Source: Isochrysis galbana
Taxonomy: Eukaryota > Haptophyta > Isochrysidales > Isochrysidaceae
Assembly (NCBI GenBank): GCA_018136815.1
Contig: CM030944.1
Span: forward strand, 2,891,834-2,955,833
Direction: 5' to 3'
Length of the DNA stretch: 64,000 nucleotides
Below the pieces are notes generated by a model that saw only the letters and a program-made list of their open reading frames with translations, made no database searches and was not told the origin of the DNA. Positions 21,573 through 32,500 of the stretch are shown piece by piece. Made by a program: the position numbers and the translations under genes. Position 1 is the first letter of the stretch. Each line of letters begins with the position of its first letter.

Positions 21573-24500
21573 ATGCAAGCGGGCGGTGCAGCCCAGCAGA
21601 TAGAGCGCGCCTTCCTTCTCCTCGACCTCGACTATTTCTATGCACAGGTGAGCTGAAGCGGAGGCCGACGTGGAAAGGCACAGGGAGAAAAGGAGGAGGG
21701 GGGGGGGGTTAGAAAGCAAAAGCAAGGAGGGGATGAATTGACTGGGAAGGGCCTCGGCGTGGTTGGTTCGGATGAAGTGAGAACAAGGCATTGCCGCTGA
21801 CAGTGCGACGGCATCGTCTCAGTGCGTTGTGCCTGCCGCCCAGCCACCCACTCCCTCTTCCTCCCTCGTGCGCAGGTCGAAATCCTGCGCAACAGACTGC
21901 CCACTGAGCGACCGGTTGCGGTGACGCAGAAGTTCCTTGTAGTAACTTGCAATTACGCGGCACGCGCGGCAGGCGTAGGCAAGCTCATGGCGACAAGTGA
22001 AGCGGTGCGGCGGTGTCCCGAGATCAAGCTCATTTCAGGCGAGGATCTCACGCCGTATCGCGAGGCGAGTGACCTCGTGCTCAACATCCTTTCGCAGTAC
22101 GGCCCGACGCAACGGGCTGGGCTTGATGAGGTGCGCCATCGGTCGCCCGGCATGCGCCACCACATGCGCCCCCCCCTATTCCCTCTCGAACTCGATGCCT
22201 TGTTTTGCGCCTCAGTTCTTCATCGACGTGACTGCGGCCGCGCGCGCCGAGATCGCTGCGGGAGGAGGCTACACGTGGGCACCAAACACTCACGTACATC
22301 ACGCCTCGCTCGGCACAACCACTGAAGAGGCGCTCAGCGGTACGGGCACCTCTTACCGTCCGATGGACCTGCGGGCTGCGCGAGAGGCGGGCGCTGTGAA
22401 TTGCGCTTGCTCACCTTCGTCGGGCTCACGGGCCGGAGCGATAGGTGGAGGGCTGGCCGGCCGCCTAGCCGAGGCGGACTCGCGCGCAGCCATCGCAGGT
22501 GAAAGTGGCGCAGTACGTAGTACTTCTAGCTCAGCCGAGGCTGTCCCGTCCCTTCTGCTCGCTGCCAGCTCAGTCGCCGCCTCCGTTAGGGCAGCTGTAC
22601 GTGGCGTGACAGGTCTCACCTCCTCTGCGGGTATCGGACACAATAAGCTGGTTGCCAAGCTCGTTGCCTCTCTGCACAAGCCCGATGCACAAACCGCCAT
22701 CGTGCCAGACCAGGTAAGCGTGCCCACATTCGCCGTATCCGCAGATGGTGGGCACCCTCGCATTCACATGTCCATTGGAGTCTGGGCGCCCGCCCACCGC
22801 GCACGCGACCGGTGGCGATCTTGGCATTAACGTGTCGTCGTAGGTACTCGACTTCCTCGCTCCCCTCTCTTTGCGCGCGCTCCCCGGCATCGGCTTCAAG
22901 TCTGCGTGCGCGCTGTCCAACTTAGGCGTGGAGACGGTGGCCGACGCGCGAGCAGCCCTCGGGCTCGCGCGCAATTTCGAGTATGGGCCTTGTGTGGATG
23001 TAGAAGAGGGCGCGGCCGATGAACTAACTGGGGGGACGGCAAGTATGCCTGCGGGCGGAAGTACTGCCGGGGCTCGTGCGATGGGGCTGAGCAGCACCGT
23101 CGGACGGTTGGCCTCACGTGCCACGTTGACACGTGCGCTCGGTGCAGCAGGTGTCGCACGGCTCGAGGCGCAGTGCTACGGCCGCTGCAATGATGGGGTG
23201 GAGCAGCAAAAGCCTCCTCAAAGTCTGACGGTCGAGGACTCCTTTAAGGGGTGCACTGACCATCATGCCCTCGCAATGGTGCTCCAAGTGCTCGCGCCCG
23301 ACATGCAGAGCCGGCTGGACGCGGAGCTGCTCGCTCGCAGGCGCAAGGCGACCAAGCTCACCGTGCGCTGGCGCCACTTTGGCACGCGCACGGCCAACAA
23401 CCCGCAGGGGCGGCACGACGCAGCGTTGGCGCCGAAGGGCCCTCTAGTGGCCTCGCGCACGACGGTGATGCCTGATGGGGGCGCCGACGCAATTGCGCGC
23501 GTCGCAGCAGCCGTGCTGCGCACCCAGCTCAGGCCGCCGTTCCGACTGACGCTTGTCGCACTCACCGCCACCAAGTTTGTGACGGCACAGGGTCCATCAC
23601 GAGCTAGCGTTGCGTGCTCAACCTCCGCGGTCGATGGCGGACGGGCCGACACGACGGCAGCGGAGGCGGCGCGCCACTGCGCCTTTCGCGCCGACTACCA
23701 GTGGGCAGGTGTGGCCACGGCAGCTGCAGAGGGCGATCCGGGCAGACAGCCGCCGCGGCTTATGAGCAAACGGCAGGAGCGCGCACTTAGAGAGGCCGGG
23801 AAGTTTGAGACGCCCCGCTCTCCCGAGGACTGCGAGTGGGCGAGACCGGCGCCGCCGGGCCACAACGAACGGGAAGTGAGTGGGAATGGGCAGGGCAGGG
23901 CCGACCTGCTTGAGTGGTGCCGTTCGCCGGCTCGGCGCCTCGAGGACGCAGGAGGATGTGGAGCAACTGGCGCGGCGGTGCTCCACGCGACAACATCGGA
24001 GCCCTCGGATGACTCCGTGGCACCGCCCGAGTCTCCTAGTGCAACCCATTCAGGGGACGTGGAAGTCGAGGCGTTTGCCAGAACTGAAGCCCAAGGAGCC
24101 TGGCCTACGTATGAGGACGACGGAGAGGGGCTGGCAGCAGAAGATCTCGCGTCATACTTGAATACTGCCTCTAGCAAGGAACAAGCTTGGACAGGAGGTA
24201 GGCCACCACAAAGCGCGCCGTGCGACAATGATCCGTCGCAGTCATGCGCAAGAATATCGATGGAAGGGTCGGCCCGACCGTTCGGAAGATCGCCGCCGTG
24301 CGAGGCATCGCACGGAAAATCACCGCCACGAGCCAGGGAGAGGATGCCGCCAAGTCACGCGCATAGTGCCCGGTTTGTCGGATCGGAAGAAGCGGAACCT
24401 TGCGCCACGTCGAGCGCGGCCTCGGGCCAACCTTGCCCAAAACACCCGCGCTCAACTTCAACGTCGGTGGATGACCCGCTCAGGATGCCTTGGCCATGCC

Positions 24501-24853
24501 GCGCGTGCACGTTTGTAAATGCGGCAGGCGTACAAGCTTGCGAGATGTGCAACACACCTATCGCACGGAAGTCGAGCGTTGGCCGGGATGGCGATGCGGC
24601 GCGTCGGTGGACGGACGGCGCTGGCGGGCGGCCCTCGTTCAGCCACGCTAGTGCAACAGGACGAGTTTTGCAAACGGGTACCCTGAAACGTCCATTCGTT
24701 TCCGGCGCTTCTTCTCACGTGTCGACTAAGCGCAATGGCCGGCGTGGTGCCAACAGCCCCTCTTCACGCATGGGCGCGCAACAGCAAACGCTGCAACGCT
24801 TCCTCCTCGGCGGCGGCAGTGGAACAACCCCGAAACGGAGCTGTGGGAGATGA
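21573..24853 (+). CDS. POLI: DNA polymerase iota (Y-family translesion polymerase), four exons
   Basis: Low-fidelity polymerase that copies past damaged bases. Exons 21573-21647, 21876-22130, 22216-22713 and 22844-24853 join in phase 0 to give 945 residues. Catalytic acids are in LLDLDYFYAQVE (exon 1) and GLDE (end of exon 2). KFLVVTCNYAARAAGV and GEDLTPYREAS in exon 2 are diagnostic of the iota branch rather than kappa or eta. Exon 3 holds GIGHNKLVAKL, and exon 4 holds LRALPGIGFKSA and VEDSFKGC. The long tail carries a RanBP2/NZF zinc finger at about 824-849 (W-x-C-x2-CTF-x-N...C-x2-C) and a PCNA-binding-like box QQTLQRFL near 925. Animal iota instead has ubiquitin-binding UBM motifs. An insertion of about 100 residues rich in Ala/Gly sits in exon 3. 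Confidence 0.9.
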
Positions 24854-25164
24854 TAGCGCTGTATTGTTGCGCTATAGCCGCGCAGGGTGAATGCTGATAG
24901 TAATAGTGGCCCATGGGTCGGGGCCCGTGGCACACGCTCGAATCCTCTATTAGAGTGCATGATTAGCGCCAGCTTGTTGCTTAGCTTGAGAGCGACAAAT
25001 CACGACTATACAAATGCACAACTTCCTAACCCCCCGAGACTCATACCTACATTTCAAACTGTCAAACATGTGAGTGGCAGTGTAGTGGGAGAGCACATGG
25101 AGGTGTAGCCCTCCCGTGCTTGTGCTGGGGCTAGAGGTGTAACGCTGCAAAGGCAACCTACTTT
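24854..25164. other. Intergenic, no feature seen
   Basis: Downstream flank of the polymerase gene. No gene was recognised. Confidence 0.35.
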
Positions 25165-25660
25165 TGCATAAGTGGGGGTCAATGGGGGCCTCGCGCCCCC
25201 CACACGACCATCACGGACACCCCCCGGGGTGGGCCCGTACATTCAACCCCAGCCCCTGCCCTCTGGCAGGGGCAGGGCACTCATCATTCCTGCCCAGACC
25301 CTTCGTGGGCGTGGGCCGCGAGCTGCACTCCCACGCCCGCGCTGGGCCTGCCCTCGAGCTGACTCCCCCCTGTCCCCTGTCCCTGGTCGCCAGGCATACA
25401 GGAATACAGGATACAAGGGAGTTCTGGCGGCTCCCATGGCCAGCGAGGCGAGCGTGGGAGAGGCAGGGGGGAGCCAGGGGCTGAGCCCCAGCCTCCACTG
25501 CCCCCTGAGCTGCCCTTGCTGGCCTGCTGGCCCTCTGGGAGCCCCAAAAGGACCCCTGAGAGCAGGCCAGGGCGCGCCGCATGGCGACGCGCCGCAGGGA
25601 CAACAATGGACGATGCGTGAGCGTGAGCGAGTGGAGAGAGGGAGAGAACTGCCCCCCATC
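25165..25660 (-). mobile_element. Repeat family B, inverted copy
   Basis: The reverse complement matches 13545-14090 closely over several blocks: CAGGGGCAGGGCACTCAT, the GGGCAGTGGAGGCTGGGG segment, and the 3' end GGCCCCCATTGACCCCC followed by AAAGTAGGTTG. I could not find a matching target duplication around this copy. The overlapping ORFs are by-products of its GC-rich composition. Confidence 0.65.
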
Positions 25661-26582
25661 GTCTCGCTTGCGCCCCATGTGGCATTGGACTGGGCAAGCG
25701 TCGAAAGTGAACATATTGAGTATCGGCCTTCCTGAACAGGAGAGCATCGCAAACCTCTTCCGACAGCTGGGCGTAGACCTCGTGGAAGAGAAGCCGCCCT
25801 GGGCAAGGGACTGAAGTGCGCGGCGCGATGTGAGCTAATTGCGGTCTGAAAGCGCGCGGCGCGCCATTGAGTTTCAAAAATTATGATTTTGATTTGACGG
25901 AACGAGTATAACAAAAAAATGGAGTTTAGGACATGGTGCAAGCTGGCAATCTCTGGATGGAGGATTAGCGTGTAACGTTACGCCAACCGTCTAAGAGAAA
26001 ACAAAATATCACCTGGCCCTCTTTTTTTGACGGAACGCGACTTAAAGCGCACGCCGAACGCGGCGGACAGAAATGGAAGTACGGGAGAGAAAGGGAACGG
26101 CTTAGGAAGGGAACGGCGGGGGGGGGGGGGGGGTCAGGCTGGGGCGTGCGCCCAGGAGCTGGTGGTGTAGCAGATACGTGGTACAAACACTCAAATGTTT
26201 TATTTATTAGTACTACTAGTATTATTAGATCTACGGGCGATAAGGATAAGGAGGGGGACTGTTGTGGGCAAAGGGAGATTACGCACGCCAGAGGACTTCG
26301 ACGTCGTGGCGTCCATAGTCATATCCTTCCCCGGCGGACCGTGACATCAAAGTCAAGGAAAAGGAGGCCACTACCACTACCACTGGCCAGTGTAGGAGGC
26401 CGACCCCATAGTTCGGCGTGCTGCACTGTCCTTGTGGTTGTGGTTAATTGGATAGTGGTTTGCCCCTTTCTCAGCAATCATCACGAGTACAACAACAACA
26501 TGGAATTGGGCGCAGAAACACGAGACATCGATTGCACAAGTCACCGTCATCAACTCCCACTGCAAAGCTCATGCCCCAGTAC
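25661..26582. other. Intergenic with two element-end motifs and a poly-G run
   Basis: The end motif TTTGACGGAACG occurs at 25893-25904 and again, as part of a longer match, at 26012-26043. A G18 run lies near 26119-26135. No gene was recognised. Confidence 0.45.
26012..26043 (+). repeat. Solo right end of the 28.7/55.0 kb element family
   Basis: TTTGACGGAACGCGACTT, preceded by CACCTGGCCCTC and GAAAACAAAATAT, matches the right ends at 34136-34162 and 57032-57058. No left end in the right orientation was found nearby, so it is a relic or a solo end. Confidence 0.65.
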
Positions 26583-28103
26583 TCAAAATAGCTCGGGCCG
26601 ATCCCCGGCCTGCACGATGCGCCATCTAGCGACTGCTGCGCCGCTGGGAGCAGCAAGCCTCGGCGCCGGTGATACCGCAGACGCAGAAGGCTCCCTGGAG
26701 CCGTTCGGTGCAACCCCGATGGGCGCAAAAGCGGCAGATATGCTCTGGCCCATAGACCGGAAAAACCGAGGCAAGGCGGGCGTAATTGCCGCCCCTATAT
26801 GGTCATTCTCAGAGGCATCCGAGCCCGCGTAGCTGCTTGTACTGGATCGAACGCTTCTCCGGTGGATGGCGGCGCCTGTTGGCCGCGCCTTCTCTTCGGG
26901 GTCGTGCGACGCCTCCGCGCCCAGCCGGTGAACTTTCAGATACTCTTGGCGGTGTCGCTGCTCCAGATTGTGCATAACCCCACCCAAGGTTGTGCTCCAG
27001 AACGTGTGCAGGTTGCTGAATGATGGGGCAGTGGGGGCGTGTGGCGAAAGTGCCATTCCGCCCTTAGTGCCACCGCCCTCATTCCTCTGGGAAGACTTGA
27101 ACAATGCGGTGGCCGCAGCAATCTCATTCTGCTTCATGCGATGCATCATCGTGTCAGGCGCCGCGTGGCCCCTCCCGCGCCAGGTTCCGCGCACGATGTG
27201 CTTGCGCGAGATGTAGAAGACGCGGTTCGAAAGGTACTGCTGCACTAAGTACATGATGTAGAGGAAGCCGATGATCGCAAAGGTGAGAAAGACGGCCGTC
27301 GGTAGGTCGCGCACCGCATTGATGTGCTCGCCGTGTTGAAAAGACGACGCCCAGTGATGGCTGGACGCGCCGAGGCCGCCGCCGTGCGTGTGCGAGGCGG
27401 CCACGCGAGCAGGATCCGAGTGGTGGATCGCCTGGCCCCACTTCGCCCAGAAGTACAGGATGCCGACTAGCCCAAAGGCGCCGACCGACAGGGCGCCCAA
27501 GCGGAGCACGATGGAGAACTCGCGCTCCAACTGCCAAGAAGGTCGGGAGTCAGTCAGGCTTGAGGGGTCGGGCCAGAGTGGAGCGGCCCGCAGGACGCCA
27601 CACGCCACGCCGACGATGAAGAGTATCTACCGCTCGAACTCCGCGGCTCCGCTCCGCCCCTCCCCTCCCCCCTCCCTCCCTCTTCTCTCCCTCGCCCCTC
27701 CTCCCTCCCTCTTCTCTCCCTCGCCCTGCCTCTCCCCCTCTCACACCCCTCTCACCTTATCGACAATCTCCGAGTAGTGGTCGTGGTGTCCGTGCAGTGC
27801 GGCTCCAGGCGCCATGGTGGCGAGGAGGACGGAGCCCCATACTGCCGTGATGGCGCAGCCGAGCGCGAGCGCTGTCGTGAGCGGGTACAGCAGCTCTGCG
27901 CATAGAAGCTCCCTCTCTCCGCATAAGTTGTGGTCAATAAACTTGGTGTAGAGCAGCCCTGCGTGGCCAAAGCCGGCGAGGACGGTGGTGAGGCGTCCAA
28001 CAGAGCGGACATTGTTCATGAAGAAGTCGAACTCCCGCTCCCGGATCTCGAGCATCCGCACACGCAGAGAGGACTCGACGTTGAGACGGCTGGCCACCAG
28101 CAT
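26583..28103 (-). CDS. Four-helix membrane protein, Orai-like
   Basis: Exons 28103-27756 and 27530-26583 join across a 225-base phase-0 intron (GTGAGA...TGGCAG) to give 431 residues. Four hydrophobic helices are clear: about 35-55 (LTTVLAGFGHAGLLYTKF), 71-98 (LTTALALGCAITAVWGSVLLA), 122-145 (VLRLGALSVGAFGLVGILYF) and about 190-213 (AVFLTFAIIGFLYIMYLV). Order, spacing and the TM1 pattern TxxLAGF resemble Orai store-operated calcium channels (SALLSGFA in animals). TM2 followed by a polar loop and EREF before TM3 also fits. No Glu occupies the expected pore position in TM1, so calcium selectivity is unsupported. The Ser/Ala-rich cytoplasmic tail of about 200 residues is longer than in animals. 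Another four-helix family remains possible. Confidence 0.5.
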
Positions 28104-28748
28104 TTCGGTGGGGGGGGGTGGGGGGAGGCAGGGAGGCGAGGGAGGGGGAGAGGGAAGCAAGGGCAAGGAATAGGGGAAGAAAGGGGGGAGAGGAGGGGAA
28201 AGAAGGAGAAGGGGAGAGGGAGGGTGGGGGGGGGGTGGAAGGGAGGTTGTTGAAGGAGCCAGTGCAGAGGGAGAGACGGAGAGAAGAGAAAAGAGAAGAA
28301 AAAAGGGGGGGGGGGGGGACCAGGAGCTTTAAATGGATATACCTTCACTCTAGTGGTACTTGGCTATAAATGGATTTGTGGGAGGTAGGATTTGGGTTGC
28401 GGGGACCCGGCCAGGGCCCCCGGCCTAGGTGCTAGGTGGGAAACGCAGCAGGGGCATCTCCAATATCTCCAAACACAGTCATAAAACGGTCTGTGTTTGG
28501 CTTTTGTAGAAACACAGCACACAGCGCACAGTCAAACATAGCCCAAAACATAGGGATGTGGGTAATCGGAGGGGGGCCTTTCGCCTTTCGTAGGGCGTAG
28601 GGCGGTCAAACAGTGATTTATAACTACTAACATGCGGGGGTGGTGTGGGGAATGTGCTGCAGTCTAGCTGTCAGTATGCTGGCCTTCTCCCAGCTGTTCG
28701 AAGTGGTGCGGTTGTGTGTCGGAGTACGTGGCTCTGGTGCCCACCTGG
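28104..28748. other. Intergenic, purine tract then unique DNA
   Basis: 28105-28318 is GA/G-rich on the plus strand (CT-rich on the coding strand of the gene ending upstream), with G10 or longer runs at 28110 and 28308. 28320-28748 holds no recognised gene. Confidence 0.4.
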
Positions 28749-28869
28749 AGGTGTCGTTCCGTCAATAGTGGGACATCAGTCGAATTGAGCGATCAAATGT
28801 CCACAGTTGTAGTGTAGTTGTTTAACATTAGATCATGTTAAAATTATAAGAGAGAGACGCCGTCAAAGC

Positions 28870-29545
28870 TTCTTCGGTGCGCGCCGTGCCCACGGTCCCC
28901 CCGCGTATACGCCGTGCGTGCGCATACCAACTTCCAGGAAGGTGCACGCCGTGCGTTCACTCTTTCCGCGGGGGAACTCTGGGCGCGGAGGACGAGTGGA
29001 ACCCCTGGGGATGACGAGAACATTAACGTAAACGGCTGCGACCCACAACTACGTAAACTGGCCATACAAGAGATGTTTCGTTACGCAGCACCTGTGATGA
29101 CTTGCAATCACAATGTGCACGCCGTGCGTGGGCACGGCGCGATGTGCACCGTCGCCCCCCGCGGGGGCGCCGTGCGTGCGCATAGCAACTTCCAGGAAGG
29201 TAGGTGCACGCCGTGCGTTCACTCTTTCCGCGGGGGAACTCTGGGCGCGGAGGACGGGCGGAACCCCTGGGGAACCCCCCTGGGACCGGTTGATTATTAC
29301 CGTATATGACGAGAACATTAACGTAAACGACTGCGGCCCACAACTACGTAAACTGGCCATACAAGTACGCAGCACCTGTGATGACTTGCAATCACAATGT
29401 GCACGCCGTGCGTGGGCACGGCGCGATGTGCACCGGCGCCCCCCCCCTCCGCGGGGGCGCCGTGCGTGCGCATAGCAACTTCCAGGAAGGTGCACGCCGT
29501 GCGTTCACTCTTTCCGCGGGGGAACTCTGGGCGCGGAGGACGGAT
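28870..29545 (+). repeat. Tandem ~300-bp subrepeats, family F
   Basis: About 2.3 units. Each holds CGAGAACATTAACGTAAAC (29008 and 29309, 301 bp apart), GATGACTTGCAATCACAA, GTGCACGCCGTGCGTGGG and the closing CTCTGGGCGCGGAGGACG. Further copies lie at 55090-55420 and, inverted, at 56600-56940. The repeat is rich in short CACGCCGTGCG inverted motifs. Its last copy runs directly into the Ser-Pro repeat gene. Confidence 0.8.
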
Positions 29546-32500
29546 CTCCGCCGCCTCCATCTCCACCTCCGCCCTCGCCGCCGCCACCTTCGCCTCCTCC
29601 TCCATCTCCGCCGCCCCCCTCGCCTCCTCCTCCGTCTCCGCCGCCTCCCTCGCCTCCTCCTCCATCTCCGCCGCCACCCTCGCCTCCTCCTCCGTCTCCG
29701 CCGCCCCCCTCGCCTCCTCCTCCGTCTCCGCCGCCCCCCTCGCCTCCTCCTCCGTCTCCGCCACCCCCCTCGCCTCCTCCTCCGTCCCCGCCACCACCCT
29801 CACCTCCTCCTCCGTCCCCGCCACCGCCCTCGCCACCTCCTCCGTCTCCGCCACCACCCTCGCCTCCTCCTCCGTCTCCGCCACCACCCTCACCTCCGCC
29901 TCCGTCTCCGCCACCACCCTCACCTCCGCCTCCGTCTCCGCCACCTCCCTCTCCTCCTCCTCCTTCTCCTCCTCCTCCCTCGCCGCCTCCTCCCTCGCCG
30001 CCGCCGCCTTCTCCGCCACCGCCCTCTCCTCCTCCTCCCTCGCCGCCGCCGCCTTCTCCGCCTCCTCCCTCGCCACCACCGCCCTCTCCTCCTCCTCCCT
30101 CGCCGCCACCGCCCTCTCCTCCTCCTCCCTCGCCGCCGCCGCCATCGCCTCCGCCGCCTTCGCCGCCGCCGCCTTCGCCGCCGCCGCCCTCGCCGCCTCC
30201 TCCATCCCCACCACCTCCATCCCCACCTCCGCCCTCGCCGCCGCCACCATCGCCTCCACCTCCATCTCCGCCACCACCCTCGCCTCCTCCTCCATCTCCG
30301 CCGCCACCCTCGCCTCCTCCTCCGTCTCCGCCGCCACCCTCACCGCCACCTCCATCTCCACCACCACCCTCGCCGCCGCCGCCGTCTCCGCCACCTCCCT
30401 CTCCTCCTCCTCCTTCTCCTCCTCCTCCCTCGCCGCCTCCTCCGTCTCCACCGCCGCCTTCTCCGCCACCGCCCTCTCCTCCTCCTCCCTCGCCGCCGCC
30501 GCCATCGCCTCCGCCGCCCTCTCCGCCACCACCTTCGCCTCCTCCTCCATCTCCACCTCCGCCCTCGCCTCCGCCGCCCTCGCCTCCTCCTCCATCTCCG
30601 CCACCCCCATCCCCGCCTCCTCCGTCTCCGCCACCGCCTTCACCGCCCCCTCCCTCACCGCCCCCTCCCTCACCGCCTCCTCCATCTCCGCCACCGCCTT
30701 CACCGCCCCCTCCCTCACCGCCTCCTCCCTCACCGCCCCCTCCCTCACCGCCTCCTCCATCTCCGCCACCGCCTTCACCGCCCCCTCCCTCACCGCCTCC
30801 TCCCTCACCGCCTCCTCCATCTCCGCCACCTCCATACCCGCCACCGCCCTCGCCGCCGCCGCCATCTCCGCCGCCTCCGTCGCCTCCTCCTCCGTCGCCG
30901 CCGCCGCCCTCGCCGCCGCCGCCCTCGCCGCCGCCGCCATCGCCTCCGCCTCCGTCGCCTCCTCCTCCGTCCCCGCCGCCACCTTCGCCACCTCCGCCCT
31001 CACCGCCGCCGCCATCTCCACCACCTCCGTCGCCTCCTCCTCCGTCTCCACCTCCGCCCTCGCCGCCTCCTCCATCTCCGCCGCCACCGTCTCCACCTCC
31101 GCCCTCGCCGCCTCCTCCGTCTCCGCCGCCGCCCTCGCCGCCACCACCGTCGCCGCCGCCACCGTCTCCACCTCCGCCCTCGCCGCCTCCTCCGTCTCCG
31201 CCGCCGCCGTCTCCGCCGCCGCCCTCGCCGCCTCCTCCGTCTCCGCCGCCACCGTCTCCACCTCCGCCCTCGCCGCCTCCTCCGTCTCCGCCGCCGCCGT
31301 CTCCGCCGCCGCCCTCGCCGCCTCCTCCGTCTCCGCCACCGCCTTCACCGCCACCGCCTTCGCCGCCACCGCCTTCGCCGCCACCCCCTTCACCGCCTCC
31401 TCCTTCACCGCCTCCACCATCACCGCCGCCGCCCTCGCCGCCGCCGCCCTCGCCGCCGCCGCCCTCGCCGCCGCCGCCCTCGCCGCCGCCGCCCTCGCCG
31501 CCGCCGCCATCTCCACCGCCTCCATCCCCGCCGCCACCCTCGCCGCCGCCGCCCTCGCCGCCGCCGCCCTCGCCGCCGCCGCCCTCGCCGCCGCCGCCCT
31601 CGCCGCCGCCGCCCTCGCCGCCTCCTCCATCCCCGCCGCCTCCCTCGCCACCTCCTCCATCTCCCCCTCCTCCGTCTCCGCCACCTCCGTCTCCACCACC
31701 TCCTTCGCCGCCGCCGCCCTCGCCGCCTCCTCCATCTCCACCTCCGCCCTCGCCGCCGCCACCTTCGCCTCCTCCTCCATCTCCACCACCACCCTCGCCT
31801 CCTCCTCCATCTCCGCCACCACCCTCGCCCCCTCCTCCATCTCCGCCACCACCCTCGCCTCCTCCTCCATCTCCGCCACCACCCTCACCCCCGCCCCCAT
31901 CTCCACCACCCCCCTCGCCGCCGCCGCCGTCTCCGCCACCTCCCTCTCCTCCTCCTCCCTCTCCTCCCCCCCCTTCGCCGCCTCCTCCCTCGCCGCCTCC
32001 TCCGTCTCCACCGCCGCCTTCTCCTCCGCCGCCTTCGCCGCCGCCGCCCTCGCCGCCTCCTCCATCTCCACCGCCGCCCTCGCCGCCTCCTCCATCTCCA
32101 CCGCCTCCATCTCCACCTCCCCCTTCGCCGCCTCCTCCATCTCCGCCACCACCCTCGCCTCCTCCTCCGTCTCCGCCACCCCCCTCGCCTCCTCCTCCAT
32201 CTCCACCACCTCCCTCGCCGCCTCCTCCATCTCCACCACCTCCCTCGCCGCCTCCTCCATCTCCACCACCTCCTTCGCCACCGCCTCCCTCTCCACCACC
32301 GCCCTCGCCGCCGCCACCCTCGCCTCCTCCTCCATCTCCACCTCCGCCCTCGCCGCCGCCACCCTCGCCTCCTCCTCCATCTCCACCACCGCCCTCGCCG
32401 CCTCCTCCTTCGCCGCCACCTCCTTCTCCACCTCCGCCCTCGCCGCCGCCGCCCTCGCCTCCTCCTCCATCTCCACCACCGCCCTCGCCGCCTCCTCCTT

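Noticed and set aside
25211..25941. Several overlapping ORFs of 180-230 codons
   Set aside because: They coincide with the inverted family B repeat and are not conserved in the other copy's corresponding frames.
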